Counted from the stretch's first letter, positions 8,905-18,300 are shown. The stretch: DNA of 64,000 bases from Sneathiella sp. HT1-7 (GCF_020731145.1 NZ_JAJFZN010000001.1:682001-746000), one strand, 5' to 3'. Numbers and translations: made by a program. Notes: a model not told the origin generated them from the sequence alone.

Positions 8905-10695
8905 ATGAATAGTATTCCCTTTACAATTTCGGCACTACACGACTCCTATCGAAATGGCATGAAGGCCACGGAAATCGTAGAGCAGGCATTTTCGCGCATT
9001 CAGGCGGTCAATGATCCGGGTATCTTTATCCATATGCTGGATAGAGAAGAAGTGCTGGCGGCGGCCCGAGAGCTTGGGGAATTTGATGATAGCAGACCCT
9101 TATGGGGAATTCCTTACGTTATTAAGGACAACATTGATGCCGGAGGAAAACCAACGACTGCGGCCTGCCCCGCCTACAGCTACGTTGCCAAAGAGGATGC
9201 ATTCGTCGTCAAATGCTTAAAAGAAGCTGGCGCTCTATTATTGGGAAAAGTGAATTTAGATCAATTTGCAACCGGCCTCGTTGGAGTCCGGTCGCCCTAT
9301 AGCCCGCCTAAAAATGCGATCGATCCAGAAATTGTACCGGGCGGATCGTCTTCAGGATCCGCAGTTTCTGTCGCTCATGGTTTCGCCTGTTTCTCCCTTG
9401 GAACAGACACAGCTGGCTCCGGTCGTGTACCGGCCGCTCTTAACAATATTGTCGGATTGAAACCAACACTTGGCGCTTTGTCTGCGTCGGGCGTAGTTCC
9501 TGCCTGCCGGACACTGGATACCATTTCCGTGTTCGCACTAACCGTCGGTGATGCCTACAAAGTCTTTGAAGTCGCTTGTAAATTTGATGCTGCGGATAGC
9601 TATTCCCGAAAAATTACAGCTAAACCTTTGTCTGCTATTCCGCCCCGGTTCAAGGTGGGAATCCCTGATTCAAAATCTATCAAATTTTTCGGAGACAAAG
9701 TACAGGAGGTCTCTTTTCGCAAGGGGCTTGAGGAACTTACGAAACTAGGTGCAGAAATTATCGAAATTGATTTCACTCCTTTTTATAATGTGGCGCAAAT
9801 GTTGTATGAAGGGGCTTGGGTCGCTGAACGCTACACAACTATCGAAGAGTTGTTGAGTTCGAACCCTGACGCCATTCACCCTGTCACACGCGATATCATT
9901 TCCGTTGCGGAGAAGTTCTCATCAGCAGACGTTTTCCGCGGCATGTACAAGCTGGAACACCTAAAACGATTAGCGGAGCCAATACTGGCGACCTTGGACT
10001 ATTTATGCGTTCCGACCATCCCGACATTTTATAAAGTGGAAGACTTGGAGAAAGATCCTGTAACACCGAACTCAAATTTTGGGACTTATACCAACTTTGT
10101 CAATTTATTGGATATGTGCGCCCTTTCCTTCCCGACCGGCCCTAGAAGTGACGGTCGACCGGGCAGCCTGACCCTTCTTGCGCCGGCAGGACAAGACGCG
10201 GAAATTGCAGTGATCGGCCAGGAAATTCAATCTCGGACGCAACCCAAATTGGGAGCAACAGATTGGATCATTCCGTCCTCAACAAAACAATCTGCTGCTT
10301 CTCTCAGCGGCAATGAAATTGAGATTGTCGTTTGCGGCGCGCATATGTCTGGCTTACCGCTAAACAAAGAGCTTACCTCACGCGGCGGACGCTTCATCCG
10401 AACAGCATCGACAACAAATGACTACCAGTTTTTTGCCTTGGCTGGAGGCCCGCCGGATCGCCCAGGATTGGTTCGAACTGACCCCGGAATGGGTTTTGAA
10501 ATAGATCTTGAGGTCTGGGCTCTGCCAAAAGAGAATATGGGGCTTTTCATGGAAAACATCCCATTTCCACTTGCAATTGGGACGATATCCTTAAGCGATG
10601 GGAGCAGAGTAAAAGGCTTTGTCTGTGAAGCCGCAGGCACCCACGGCGCGACAGACATCAGCAGCCTGAAAACCTGGCGCCGATACGTAGCCTGA
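8905..10695 (+). CDS. atzF: Allophanate hydrolase (amidase plus C-terminal domain)
   Basis: A 596-residue cytoplasmic enzyme. Residues about 20-440 form an amidase-signature domain. By spacing against the family, the Ser-cisSer-Lys triad is K74, S148 (GGSSSGS) and S172 (GTDTAGSGR). Residues about 465-595 form the AtzF/DUR1-type C-terminal domain (VVCGAHMSGLPLN, FFALAGGPPDRPGLVR, FVCEAAGTHGATDIS). Having both domains at full length separates it from simple amidases. The reaction is allophanate to CO2 and ammonia. It is usually paired with urea carboxylase or cyanuric-acid/biuret enzymes. None is visible here; its only partners are the ABC transporter and the LysR gene. Confidence 0.88.
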   Translation: MNSIPFTISALHDSYRNGMKATEIVEQAFSRIQAVNDPGIFIHMLDREEVLAAARELGEFDDSRPLWGIPYVIKDNIDAGGKPTTAACPAYSYVAKEDAFVVKCLKEAGALLLGKVNLDQFATGLVGVRSPYSPPKNAIDPEIVPGGSSSGSAVSVAHGFACFSLGTDTAGSGRVPAALNNIVGLKPTLGALSASGVVPACRTLDTISVFALTVGDAYKVFEVACKFDAADSYSRKITAKPLSAIPPRFKVGIPDSKSIKFFGDKVQEVSFRKGLEELTKLGAEIIEIDFTPFYNVAQMLYEGAWVAERYTTIEELLSSNPDAIHPVTRDIISVAEKFSSADVFRGMYKLEHLKRLAEPILATLDYLCVPTIPTFYKVEDLEKDPVTPNSNFGTYTNFVNLLDMCALSFPTGPRSDGRPGSLTLLAPAGQDAEIAVIGQEIQSRTQPKLGATDWIIPSSTKQSAASLSGNEIEIVVCGAHMSGLPLNKELTSRGGRFIRTASTTNDYQFFALAGGPPDRPGLVRTDPGMGFEIDLEVWALPKENMGLFMENIPFPLAIGTISLSDGSRVKGFVCEAAGTHGATDISSLKTWRRYVA

Positions 10696-10756
10696 TTTTT
10701 CCTGACGGCATTGTCTGCTTTACTCAATCAAAGCAAATGTATGTTTTTCAGGGAAA

Positions 10757-10832
10757 TGGTGCCGCTGGCCTGACTCGAACAGGCGACCTACGCATTACGA
10801 ATGCGGTGCTCTACCAACTGAGCTACAGCGGC
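10757..10832 (-). tRNA. tRNA-Thr (anticodon CGT)
   Basis: The reverse strand folds as a complete cloverleaf. The acceptor GCCGCTG pairs with CAGCGGC, with discriminator A and an encoded CCA. The D-arm is GCTC-AGTTGGTA-GAGC. The anticodon arm is CCGCA-TTCGTAA-TGCG(T), giving anticodon CGT for ACG codons, and the T-arm is GCCTG-TTCGAGT-CAGGC. It has 76 bases with CCA and lies downstream of hemY on the same strand, with its own likely promoter. Confidence 0.97.
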
Positions 10833-10851
10833 ACATCGTGAATTTCGGCAA

Positions 10852-10880
10852 CATATAGTCTGTCCCGAAAAGAAGAGCAA
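10852..10880 (-). promoter_or_regulatory. Likely sigma-70 promoter of tRNA-Thr
   Basis: On the reverse strand TTGCTC (-35) and TATATG (-10) are separated by 17 bases. The -10 ends 19 bases before the mature tRNA 5' end, leaving a short leader for RNase P to remove. The -35 matches consensus at three positions and the -10 at four. Confidence 0.5.
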
Positions 10881-10914
10881 GCGTTTCGTGCGGCTATCCC
10901 AGATTGCCCCGCGA

Positions 10915-12267
10915 TTAGCTGCTCGCGCTGATTTCGCGGACAATCTCCGCCTCAATCATGTCGGGACTATGGGCCCCGCGATCTGCCGTTCGCCAAGTGA
11001 AACTATCAAAACTGTCACAGGCCGGGCAATGCGCCTGCCATTTCTCTTCCTGCCGACCACAGGAATCGCAAATCCACAGCGGATCCTGCGGGGCGACGGA
11101 ACTTTTGACTATCCATTCGCGGGCCGCAAAAGCATCAGCATTGGCCTTTTCCTCTAGCTCCGCCAGCATTCGCAAGATACCAGCTGAGGGGTTGGCCCCG
11201 CCCGCTTTCATCAGATGCTCCCGCGCCGGTCCCCAATCGCGCGAAGCAAGCGCTGCCTTGGCCAGCATCAAATGGGTCTCAACATGCTCCGGATTATGTG
11301 GCGCCACGGTTTCTTTCGCCCGGCGGAACCAGTCGGCTGGTTGTTCGCCGGAGACCGTATTACGGATCGCCTCCGCCAGATCTCGGTGCGGTGCATGGTT
11401 CCAGGCTTCCCCGATCAGCTTGTGTAGCTTACGGCTTGATCCCTGCTCCGCCGTTAGCTTCACATCAAGCGCCGCGGCGGGCACGAAGGTCGGATCGAGA
11501 TCGTGAGCCTGCTGTGCAAGAGAGAGGGCGTCCGCTTCGCGCTTCTCCTTTGTTGCGATAAGAGCCTGCTCATAGGTAATAACAGCTTTGGCACGCCGGA
11601 CTATATCGCCCTTTGCCTTCTTCCCGCGGGCAAGTCGCGTAAGGGCGCTCTCTGCGCCTTCCCAGTCCCGGAGTTTCAGGGCAAGTTCATAAAGTTTTTT
11701 TAACACCCAAGCCGTGCCGGGTCGCAACTCATCCGCCCGTTTGGCGAGGTCACGTGCTTTTTCAAGGTCGCCTTCCTTAATTGCCCGGTTAATCAGACCC
11801 CGCAACCCGAGAAATTCCGTATCCTCACGCGCCATCATGCGATCATAATAGATGCTGGCCGCGCGATTATCGTCATTGAGCTCAGCAGCCTGCGCCGCGA
11901 GCAATAATGTCATTGGCTCTCCGGAGAGGTGTTTTTCCGCTGCGATTGCCTGACGGCGTGCCTCATCCGCATCCCCGGCGGCGATAGCCACCATGCCGCT
12001 GGAAATCGCCTCAAGCCCTTTATCGCGACGACGTGCCGAGAAAATTTCACCGATCCGTCCGGGGCCATGCTTGATCCATATCCAGAATCGGTAAGCCAGC
12101 GCCACCAGCACCGCAAAGACAAGCGCTATTGCGCCCACGACTACCACCGACGTCTCAACCACATAGCCGCCCCACGTCAGGCGGACATCTCCGGGATAAT
12201 CGGAGAGCCAGACAGCCGCCATCGCGATGATAACGATCAGGGCGAAGACGAAGATTGTGCGTATCAT
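10915..12267 (-). CDS. hemY: HemY-like membrane TPR protein with C-terminal zinc ribbon
   Basis: A 450-residue protein. The start chosen is the ATG at 12267 with AAGGGG just upstream; an in-frame start further out (12318) would run into the upstream gene. Two N-terminal membrane helices (residues about 1-20 and 38-64) and the HemY_N pattern WLSDYPGDVRLTWGGY are followed by TPR-type helical repeats to about residue 385. The tail has two CxxC pairs (CDSC, CPAC) around residue 400-415, a likely zinc ribbon. It is last in the hemC-hemD-hemY operon. This HemY is not protoporphyrinogen oxidase; its exact job in haem synthesis is unsettled. Confidence 0.85.
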   Translation of the reverse strand: MIRTIFVFALIVIIAMAAVWLSDYPGDVRLTWGGYVVETSVVVVGAIALVFAVLVALAYRFWIWIKHGPGRIGEIFSARRRDKGLEAISSGMVAIAAGDADEARRQAIAAEKHLSGEPMTLLLAAQAAELNDDNRAASIYYDRMMAREDTEFLGLRGLINRAIKEGDLEKARDLAKRADELRPGTAWVLKKLYELALKLRDWEGAESALTRLARGKKAKGDIVRRAKAVITYEQALIATKEKREADALSLAQQAHDLDPTFVPAAALDVKLTAEQGSSRKLHKLIGEAWNHAPHRDLAEAIRNTVSGEQPADWFRRAKETVAPHNPEHVETHLMLAKAALASRDWGPAREHLMKAGGANPSAGILRMLAELEEKANADAFAAREWIVKSSVAPQDPLWICDSCGRQEEKWQAHCPACDSFDSFTWRTADRGAHSPDMIEAEIVREISASS

Positions 12268-12277
12268 GTCGACCCCT

Positions 12278-14359
12278 TTAGTTAGATGAAGGCTTGGAAA
12301 TTGCTGTCGCAGTGGCATCCTGCAGTAGTCCGGCGATGGATTGCTCCACCGTCAAGCGCGTTTTGGCTTTTTCGAGCCAAGGCGCCGCGACGTCAGCCGC
12401 CGCCCCAGAGAGCTTCTCCAGTTCCGCGACGGCTTTATCGAGGTCACTGTCAGCCAGATCCTGTTCGGCCCGGGCAACCACCGCGTCCACATCGTTACCC
12501 TCTACATCATCCACGCGACGGAACTTGATAGCAGATGCAATCCGGTGCAGCGCTTCGCCATACCATGTCTCCTCCGAGGGAAGCCGCGCCGCCTGGCTGA
12601 TATCTGACGCAATGACAGTAAAGTCCCTCTGTAAGGTTGCCAGGGTCGGTGCGCCAACCGAAGCAATCGGCTCCAGCTTTTCGACCAATCCCTTGAACTT
12701 GTCATTGGCAACGGCAGAGACCTGTTTCAAACCATTTTCAAACGGCTCGCTTCCCCGGGTTTCACGTTGAAGCTGTCCGATAGCAAGAAGCATCAAGGTG
12801 CGTTGATTTTCCGCTTCCTCTGCCGACTTGCTAGCAATTTCCGTTTTGAGCGTGCCTTCAAGGGAGGATAGCTGCTCTGCTTGAGACTTAACTGTAGCCC
12901 GATCCGTCGCAATCGTCTTTTCAAGGCCGGTTATCTGCGTCTTAATATCCAATAGAGCCGTTTTTAGATCGACGATCTGATTCTGTATTTCCGGGCTTGG
13001 GTCTGCGACAACCGGGTCAGCTGTCTCAAGCTTTCCGAGAGTTTCCTTTTGCTGCGTCAATTCTTCCAGAGCGGCGGAAAGTTTGTTCTGTTGTTCCGCA
13101 AGCTCACTGGAAAGCTCACTGAGTTCCTGCTTTAGCGATCCAGAAAGTTCATCAAGTTTGCCGTCACCGGCATCAGTCGTTTTACTTACGACTGGTACTT
13201 CTGTCTCCAATTTAGCAACCCGTTCCGACAGAGCGGTATAGTCCGATTTCAGATTATCCCTGACCGCCTCAATCGCTGCGGTGACGTCAGACGCATCAGC
13301 GCCTGTCGTCTTTCCGAACTGACCAGAGATAATCGCCGCTGTCTCCGCTGGCAGATAAGGTTCAACCTTTGGATAAAGAAGCGGCCAAACGGCAAGGCCA
13401 AGGCAGAATACAACCAACAATGCCATCAGGACAAGCCCAGCGCGGGACTTCGGTGCCGCTGCCTCCGATTTTACAGGCGGCTCCGCCCTAGCGGTTTCTG
13501 TATCAGTCTTTTGCGCGTCTGCAGTCTTTTTTCTATCCGTGCCGGCAGAAGGGACAGCACTTTTGCCTGTATCCTCGGTCTTGCCAGAATTTTTATCGGA
13601 CATGTTTTGCTCCCTTGGCATATCGGAGTTATCTTCCTGTTTCCTAGCTTGGCTGACAGCCGTCAGCAAGGCAAGCAGGTTTTCCTGATCGGGCGTCTTC
13701 GCAATATGAACGCCCGCAAATGACAATGTTTCAAGTTTCGCGGCCACTGCTTCACTTAAACAATAGACGGTTATCTTTTCCATATGTGCCGTCAGCCCCG
13801 CCGCCGTCACCAGCCCGACAAATATAGCGGCCGTGCGGGGCGAATAGAACATCACCGCCTGAATAGCGCCGTTTTTTATATCTTTCACGATCTTCGCATC
13901 AAGAGACGTTACCGGCAGCGCTTCATAAAGGACAACGCGTTCGCACTGAAATCCCTTATCAACAAGCATTCCGGAAAGATCACCGGCCACTTCCGTTCCG
14001 GCCACATGGATAAGCCGGCCATGTTCCGGCTGGCATTCGGCGGCGACTTTCTCGGCAAGCGAATTGACGTCCCCACCAGCGGCAGCGACATCGGTAAAGC
14101 CTTCCTGGTGTAAAGCATCGGCCGTTGCCGCACCAACGGCAAAAACCTTTATCTTTCTATCCTTTAAGGCCGGGCCGAGTGCCCGCGCACCATTCGCACT
14201 TGTTACCAGTAGCCCCTGCGCACCGGTGATATCCACCTTTCGGGCTGAGAAGGTCTCAATGTGCATCATGGGAGCAAGGCGCGTTTCGTGCCCCATCTTT
14301 TTCAGGATACGAGCAAGTCGACTGCCGTCCGGCTCAGGTCTGGTAATCAGTATTTTCAT
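12278..14359 (-). CDS. hemD: Uroporphyrinogen-III synthase in one frame with a Mic60/mitofilin-like protein
   Basis: A 693-codon open frame with two parts. Residues 1-240 are HemD (ILITRPEPDGSRLARILKK, LLVTSANGARAL, FYSPRTAAIFVGL), which cyclises hydroxymethylbilane to uroporphyrinogen III. Residues 253-693 resemble alphaproteobacterial mitofilin (COG4223/Mic60). They comprise a charged Ser/Thr/Lys-rich cytoplasmic segment, one membrane helix at about 306-329, a coiled coil at about 355-520 and a C-terminal helical domain. There is no stop between the parts. Methionine 253 has a good ribosome-binding site, so the second part may be made separately, as a fusion, or both. It starts 11 bases after hemC ends and stops 10 bases before the hemY start. 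Confidence 0.85.
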   Translation of the reverse strand: MKILITRPEPDGSRLARILKKMGHETRLAPMMHIETFSARKVDITGAQGLLVTSANGARALGPALKDRKIKVFAVGAATADALHQEGFTDVAAAGGDVNSLAEKVAAECQPEHGRLIHVAGTEVAGDLSGMLVDKGFQCERVVLYEALPVTSLDAKIVKDIKNGAIQAVMFYSPRTAAIFVGLVTAAGLTAHMEKITVYCLSEAVAAKLETLSFAGVHIAKTPDQENLLALLTAVSQARKQEDNSDMPREQNMSDKNSGKTEDTGKSAVPSAGTDRKKTADAQKTDTETARAEPPVKSEAAAPKSRAGLVLMALLVVFCLGLAVWPLLYPKVEPYLPAETAAIISGQFGKTTGADASDVTAAIEAVRDNLKSDYTALSERVAKLETEVPVVSKTTDAGDGKLDELSGSLKQELSELSSELAEQQNKLSAALEELTQQKETLGKLETADPVVADPSPEIQNQIVDLKTALLDIKTQITGLEKTIATDRATVKSQAEQLSSLEGTLKTEIASKSAEEAENQRTLMLLAIGQLQRETRGSEPFENGLKQVSAVANDKFKGLVEKLEPIASVGAPTLATLQRDFTVIASDISQAARLPSEETWYGEALHRIASAIKFRRVDDVEGNDVDAVVARAEQDLADSDLDKAVAELEKLSGAAADVAAPWLEKAKTRLTVEQSIAGLLQDATATAISKPSSN
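13601..13616 (-). promoter_or_regulatory. Internal ribosome-binding site and ATG for the mitofilin-like part
   Basis: On the reverse strand AAGGGAG sits six bases before the ATG at 13603 (residue 253 of the hemD frame), followed by MSDKNSGK. This looks like the original start of a separate mitofilin gene whose upstream hemD stop codon is absent. Confidence 0.5.
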
Positions 14360-14370
14360 TATGACTTAGT

Positions 14371-15345
14371 CTACAGTCCAAAAGACAAATTGGCACCCCT
14401 TGCCTGCGCCTTTAGATTCGCGCCGATGCTTTCACCCAGTTCCATCGCTTCGGCGAGGGTACCACGCCCGCTCGCGTCAAGGCGGATAGAGCCATCCTCC
14501 GCAAGCAGGCTCGCCCGGAAATAAAGGCTGTTCCCCTCAACAAGTTCCGCATAGCCCGCGATGGGCGTCCGGCAGGAACCGTCGAGCACAGCAAGCATCG
14601 CGCGCTCACAGGTAACGCGCGCGAGACTGACCGAATCATTGATCGGTCCAAGCAGAGACGCAATCTCTTCATCCGCCTCCCGCCGTTCAATCCCGATTGC
14701 CCCTTGTGCCACAGCCGGCAACATATCATCAACGTTAATTAATTCCGTGATCACACTCTCATTCCCGAGTCGCTTGAGCCCTGCGAGCGCGAGCAGAGTC
14801 GCATCGGCCTGCCCTTCCGCGAGTTTGCGCAGGCGTGTTTGAACACTGCCGCGAAAAATGCCAACGCGAAGATCGGGCCGCCGGTTCAGGACCTGTGCCT
14901 GACGGCGAAGGCTGGCCGTACCGACGAGCGAGCCCGGCGGCAAGTCAGCAAGGCTCTTTCCGCTCGCAGAAATAAAGGCATCGCGCGCATCTTCGCGCGG
15001 CAGGATACAGTCAATTATCAGGCTCGGTGGTAGCGACGTTTCCATATCCTTCATGGAATGTACGGCAAAATCTATCCTGTCCGCGAGCAGCGCCTCCTCT
15101 ATCTCCTTAACGAACAAACCCTTGCCGCCTGCCTCACTGAGCGCACGATCCTGGATCTGGTCCCCTGTCGTCTTAATCACCACAATCTCCAACTGCTCCG
15201 GGTCGAGGGCGTCTTTATGCGCCTCCAGAAGCCGGGTGCGGGTCTCCTCGGCTTGCGCGATCGCGAGCGGGCTTCCCCGGGTGCCTATCCTGTATTTTTT
15301 GACAAAGGTCATGTTGCGGGATATTCCGTCAGATGTTAGAGCCAT
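14371..15345 (-). CDS. hemC: Porphobilinogen deaminase (hydroxymethylbilane synthase)
   Basis: A 324-residue cytoplasmic enzyme that polymerises four porphobilinogens. Motifs are RIGTRGSPLAIAQAEE, GGKGLFVKEIEEAL, DFAVHSMKD and GTASLRRQAQ. The dipyrromethane-cofactor cysteine is C258 in LDGSCRTPIAGY. The frame stays open much further upstream, but that extension is only the antisense of tsaD. I therefore start at the ATG at 15345; the ATG at 15312 (MTFVKK) is a possible alternative, and neither has a strong ribosome-binding site. It is the first gene of the haem operon and divergent from tsaD with a 33-base gap. Confidence 0.93.
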   Translation of the reverse strand: MALTSDGISRNMTFVKKYRIGTRGSPLAIAQAEETRTRLLEAHKDALDPEQLEIVVIKTTGDQIQDRALSEAGGKGLFVKEIEEALLADRIDFAVHSMKDMETSLPPSLIIDCILPREDARDAFISASGKSLADLPPGSLVGTASLRRQAQVLNRRPDLRVGIFRGSVQTRLRKLAEGQADATLLALAGLKRLGNESVITELINVDDMLPAVAQGAIGIERREADEEIASLLGPINDSVSLARVTCERAMLAVLDGSCRTPIAGYAELVEGNSLYFRASLLAEDGSIRLDASGRGTLAEAMELGESIGANLKAQARGANLSFGL

Positions 15346-15378
15346 ATGCAATTTGCACCGCTTTGTAATAGATAACAA

Positions 15379-16449
15379 ATGCCAAACCAACAAATAATCG
15401 TCCTCGGGCTGGAAAGCAGCTGCGATGAAACGGCTGCTGCGGTCGTGACGGCGGAGAAGGAAATTCTCTCGAATGTCGTCCTGTCGCAAAATGACGCCCA
15501 TGCGCCTTTTGGCGGCGTAGTGCCGGAAATCGCGGCCCGCGCCCATGTGACCGAGATGGACCGGCTGGTCGATCAGGCGATGACGGAGGCCGGAGTTTCC
15601 TATGACGATTTGTCCGCCGTTGCGGCGACAGCGGGGCCGGGACTGATCGGCGGCGTCCTTGTCGGGCTGATGACGGCGAAAGCCATTGCTTCTGTCGCGG
15701 GCGTGCCGCTGATCGGCGTCAACCATCTGGAGGGGCATGCCCTTACGGCACGGCTGACGGACGATGTGGCGTTTCCCTACCTTCTGTTGCTGGTCTCCGG
15801 TGGGCATTCACAAGTGTTGGTGGTCGAAGGGGTAGGAAAATATCGGCGTCTTGGGACCACGATTGACGATGCCGTGGGTGAGGCCTTTGATAAAACCGCG
15901 AAGATGCTAGAGCTTGGCTTTCCGGGTGGGCCGGCCGTTGAGAAAACCGCGGCAACCGGCAACCCGGACCGATTCAACTTCCCTCGCCCAATGAAGGGGC
16001 GGGAGGGTTGCAATTTCTCCTTTTCCGGCCTTAAGACGGCCGTACGGCAGGCGCGTGAGAAGATGGGCGAAAAAGTCAGCGAAACAGACATTGCCGATCT
16101 CGCCGCCAGCTTTCAGAAGGCCGCAGTGGAAAGCCTGATGGACCGGGTGGCCAAGGCCCTTGATCTTTTTATCGAGGAATATGGTGGAGGCGGCACACTA
16201 GTCGTTGCCGGGGGCGTCGCCGCCAATCAATATTTGAAAGGCGCGTTGGAGACACTCGCAAGAGAAAAGAGCGTTGCGCTTAAAGTACCCCCGCCGAAAC
16301 TCTGCACCGATAATGGCGCAATGATCGCCTGGGCGGGAATTGAACGTCTCAAATGCGGATTTTCGGATGGGCTGGACCTTGCTGCGCGGGCACGCTGGCC
16401 GCTTGACCCCAACGCCGAGCCGGCCCCCTTCGCCGGATACAAAGCTTGA
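15379..16449 (+). CDS. tsaD: tRNA N6-threonylcarbamoyladenosine transferase
   Basis: A 356-residue ASKHA-fold protein that transfers threonylcarbamoyl to A37 of ANN-decoding tRNAs, together with TsaB and TsaE. The N-terminus is [16 protein letters not shown]. The metal-binding pair H116/H120 is in VNHLEGH, and LLVSGGHSQ and [12 protein letters not shown] are present. Length is normal for the family. The hemC-divergent position is common in alphaproteobacteria. The promoter must overlap the first codons of hemC. Confidence 0.97.
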   Translation: MPNQQIIVLGLESSCDETAAAVVTAEKEILSNVVLSQNDAHAPFGGVVPEIAARAHVTEMDRLVDQAMTEAGVSYDDLSAVAATAGPGLIGGVLVGLMTAKAIASVAGVPLIGVNHLEGHALTARLTDDVAFPYLLLLVSGGHSQVLVVEGVGKYRRLGTTIDDAVGEAFDKTAKMLELGFPGGPAVEKTAATGNPDRFNFPRPMKGREGCNFSFSGLKTAVRQAREKMGEKVSETDIADLAASFQKAAVESLMDRVAKALDLFIEEYGGGGTLVVAGGVAANQYLKGALETLAREKSVALKVPPPKLCTDNGAMIAWAGIERLKCGFSDGLDLAARARWPLDPNAEPAPFAGYKA

Positions 16450-16462
16450 CCATAGAATTGGA

Positions 16463-17167
16463 ATGATGACGATGACAGAAGACGAACAAAAACAGGCAGC
16501 AGCAGAAAAAGCTGTTGAGTATATTGAGGACGGCATGGTCGTTGGCCTCGGAACAGGATCCTGCGCAGCGAAGATGGTTGACCTGTTGGGAAAACGGGTC
16601 GCCCACGGACTCTACGTCACAGGCGTTCCAACGTCGGAGGCAACAGCACAGCAGGCCCGCAACCTTGGCATTCCCGTCGTTGGTCTTGATGAAGTAGGTG
16701 TCATTGACCTCACCATTGATGGCACTGATGAGGTAGACCCGGCAGGCCGCCTGATCAAAGGTGGTGGTGGCGCGCATTTACGCGAGAAAATTGTCGCGTC
16801 TCTGTCAGACAGGATGATTGTGATTGCCGAAGCGAAAAAGAAGGTCGCCCAGCTTGGCACCTTCAAGCTGCCGGTTGAGGTTATCCAATTTGCTGCACCT
16901 GCGTTGAAACCCCGGCTCGAGGCGCTCGGTTCAACGCCAACACTCCGCCTCGCAAAAGACGGTACGCCCTTCACCACCGACGAAGGCAACTATATTTACG
17001 ATTGCGATTTCGGGAAAATTGCCGAGCCAGAGGAGCTAGCTCTGACACTTAGTACAATGCCCGGTGTTGTAGAGCATGGTCTCTTTATTGGCTTTGCCGA
17101 TCTTGTCCTGATTGGAACGGATGCGGGCGTAGAGGTGATTGAGATCGAGACGAAAAAAGCCGGATGA
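16463..17167 (+). CDS. rpiA: Ribose-5-phosphate isomerase A
   Basis: A 234-residue enzyme interconverting ribose-5-phosphate and ribulose-5-phosphate. Signatures are GLGTGSCAAKMVDLL, TSEATAQQA, IDGTDEVDP, KGGGGAHLREKIVA (active-site Glu) and TDEGNYIYD. The frame extends upstream into tsaD; the family N-terminus fits the ATG cluster at 16463, 16466 or 16472, of which the first is listed. It lies between tsaD and gpsA, 13 bases after tsaD. Rpe, the other phosphopentose enzyme, is also in this window (24731). Confidence 0.95.
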   Translation: MMTMTEDEQKQAAAEKAVEYIEDGMVVGLGTGSCAAKMVDLLGKRVAHGLYVTGVPTSEATAQQARNLGIPVVGLDEVGVIDLTIDGTDEVDPAGRLIKGGGGAHLREKIVASLSDRMIVIAEAKKKVAQLGTFKLPVEVIQFAAPALKPRLEALGSTPTLRLAKDGTPFTTDEGNYIYDCDFGKIAEPEELALTLSTMPGVVEHGLFIGFADLVLIGTDAGVEVIEIETKKAG

Positions 17168-17275
17168 AAAAGATGGCCTCTGGCCGTATCGCGTTATTCT
17201 GCACTTCTTGTCAGGCGCCGATCATGCTAATCAGTCCTTAACTTGATGGCTGACAGAGCAGGATATGCTGGGCGG

Positions 17276-18277
17276 ATGACTAAGGTAAGTGTAATTGGTG
17301 CGGGAGCTTGGGGTACGGCGTTGGCGATTGTCGCGGGAAAAGGCGGCAACGAAGTGCTGCTCTGGACACGGCACGCGGACCATGCGGATGCGCTTAACCG
17401 GGATAAGACCAACCGGAAATATCTTCCGAATGTCCCGCTTCCCCCGGGCATAGTAGCAACGAATGACCTCGCCAAGGCCGGGGACGCGGATATCGTTCTG
17501 TTGGTCGTTCCCGCCCAAAAAACCAGAGAAACCCTGGCTCGACTAAAGCCCTCGCTCGCTCCGGATACTGCTCTCGTCATGTGCGCCAAAGGGATCGAGC
17601 AGGACAGCGGCCGCCTGATGAGTGAAGTGGTCAGTGAGATAACACCCAATAGTCCGCTGGCCATCCTCTCTGGACCCAACTTCGCGAAAGAAATAGCTGT
17701 CGGATTGCCGGCGGCGGCCACCCTCGCAATCAGTGATAAGGAAATCGGCGAAAACCTCGTCAAAGCTATCGGCCTTCCAACCTTTCGGCCTTATTTGACG
17801 GACGATGTCATCGGCGCGCAGATCGGTGGCGCCGTCAAAAATGTACTGGCCATTGCCTGCGGTGTTGTCTCCGGCGGCAAGCTCGGCGAGAATGCCCGCG
17901 CCGCCCTGATTACACGCGGAGTGGCGGAAATTCTGAGGCTTGGCGAAAAACTGGGCGCGCGAGCCGAAACGCTGATGGGACTCTCCGGACTCGGCGATCT
18001 GGTACTGACTTGTAGTTCTCCCGCCTCGCGGAATTTTTCCCTCGGCGCTGCGCTTGGCCAAGGTGACATCCTCGGCGAGATATTGCAGCAACGCACTGCT
18101 GTAACCGAAGGGGTTTACACCGCGTCAGCAATCTGCCGTCTGGCCGAAAAATACAATATCGAAATGCCAATCTGCTTCGCCGTCGATGAAATTTTAAATG
18201 GAGGCGTCGCCGTCTCCAGCGCTGTCGAGGAACTACTGGCCCGACCGTTCAGGGATGAACGGCTTGCAGGCTTCTAA
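17276..18277 (+). CDS. gpsA: Glycerol-3-phosphate dehydrogenase [NAD(P)+]
   Basis: A 333-residue cytoplasmic enzyme making sn-glycerol-3-phosphate for phospholipids. It has the nucleotide-binding motif VIGAGAWGTALA, LSGPNFAKEIA, GAVKNVLAIACGV, the LMGLSGLGDLVLTC segment, and a C-terminal EGVYTASA region. The start follows the family N-terminus MTKVSVIGAG; an ATG ten codons upstream (17246) lacks a clear ribosome-binding site. YciI and EVE genes downstream are a common alphaproteobacterial neighbourhood. Confidence 0.95.
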   Translation: MTKVSVIGAGAWGTALAIVAGKGGNEVLLWTRHADHADALNRDKTNRKYLPNVPLPPGIVATNDLAKAGDADIVLLVVPAQKTRETLARLKPSLAPDTALVMCAKGIEQDSGRLMSEVVSEITPNSPLAILSGPNFAKEIAVGLPAAATLAISDKEIGENLVKAIGLPTFRPYLTDDVIGAQIGGAVKNVLAIACGVVSGGKLGENARAALITRGVAEILRLGEKLGARAETLMGLSGLGDLVLTCSSPASRNFSLGAALGQGDILGEILQQRTAVTEGVYTASAICRLAEKYNIEMPICFAVDEILNGGVAVSSAVEELLARPFRDERLAGF

Positions 18278-18300
18278 AGATCGTAAAAGGAGAACTGAGA

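Noticed and set aside
15346-15807. N-terminal extension of the hemC frame by 154 codons
   Set aside because: It is the antisense of tsaD, is Arg/His-rich and lies beyond the natural HemC N-terminus at 15345.
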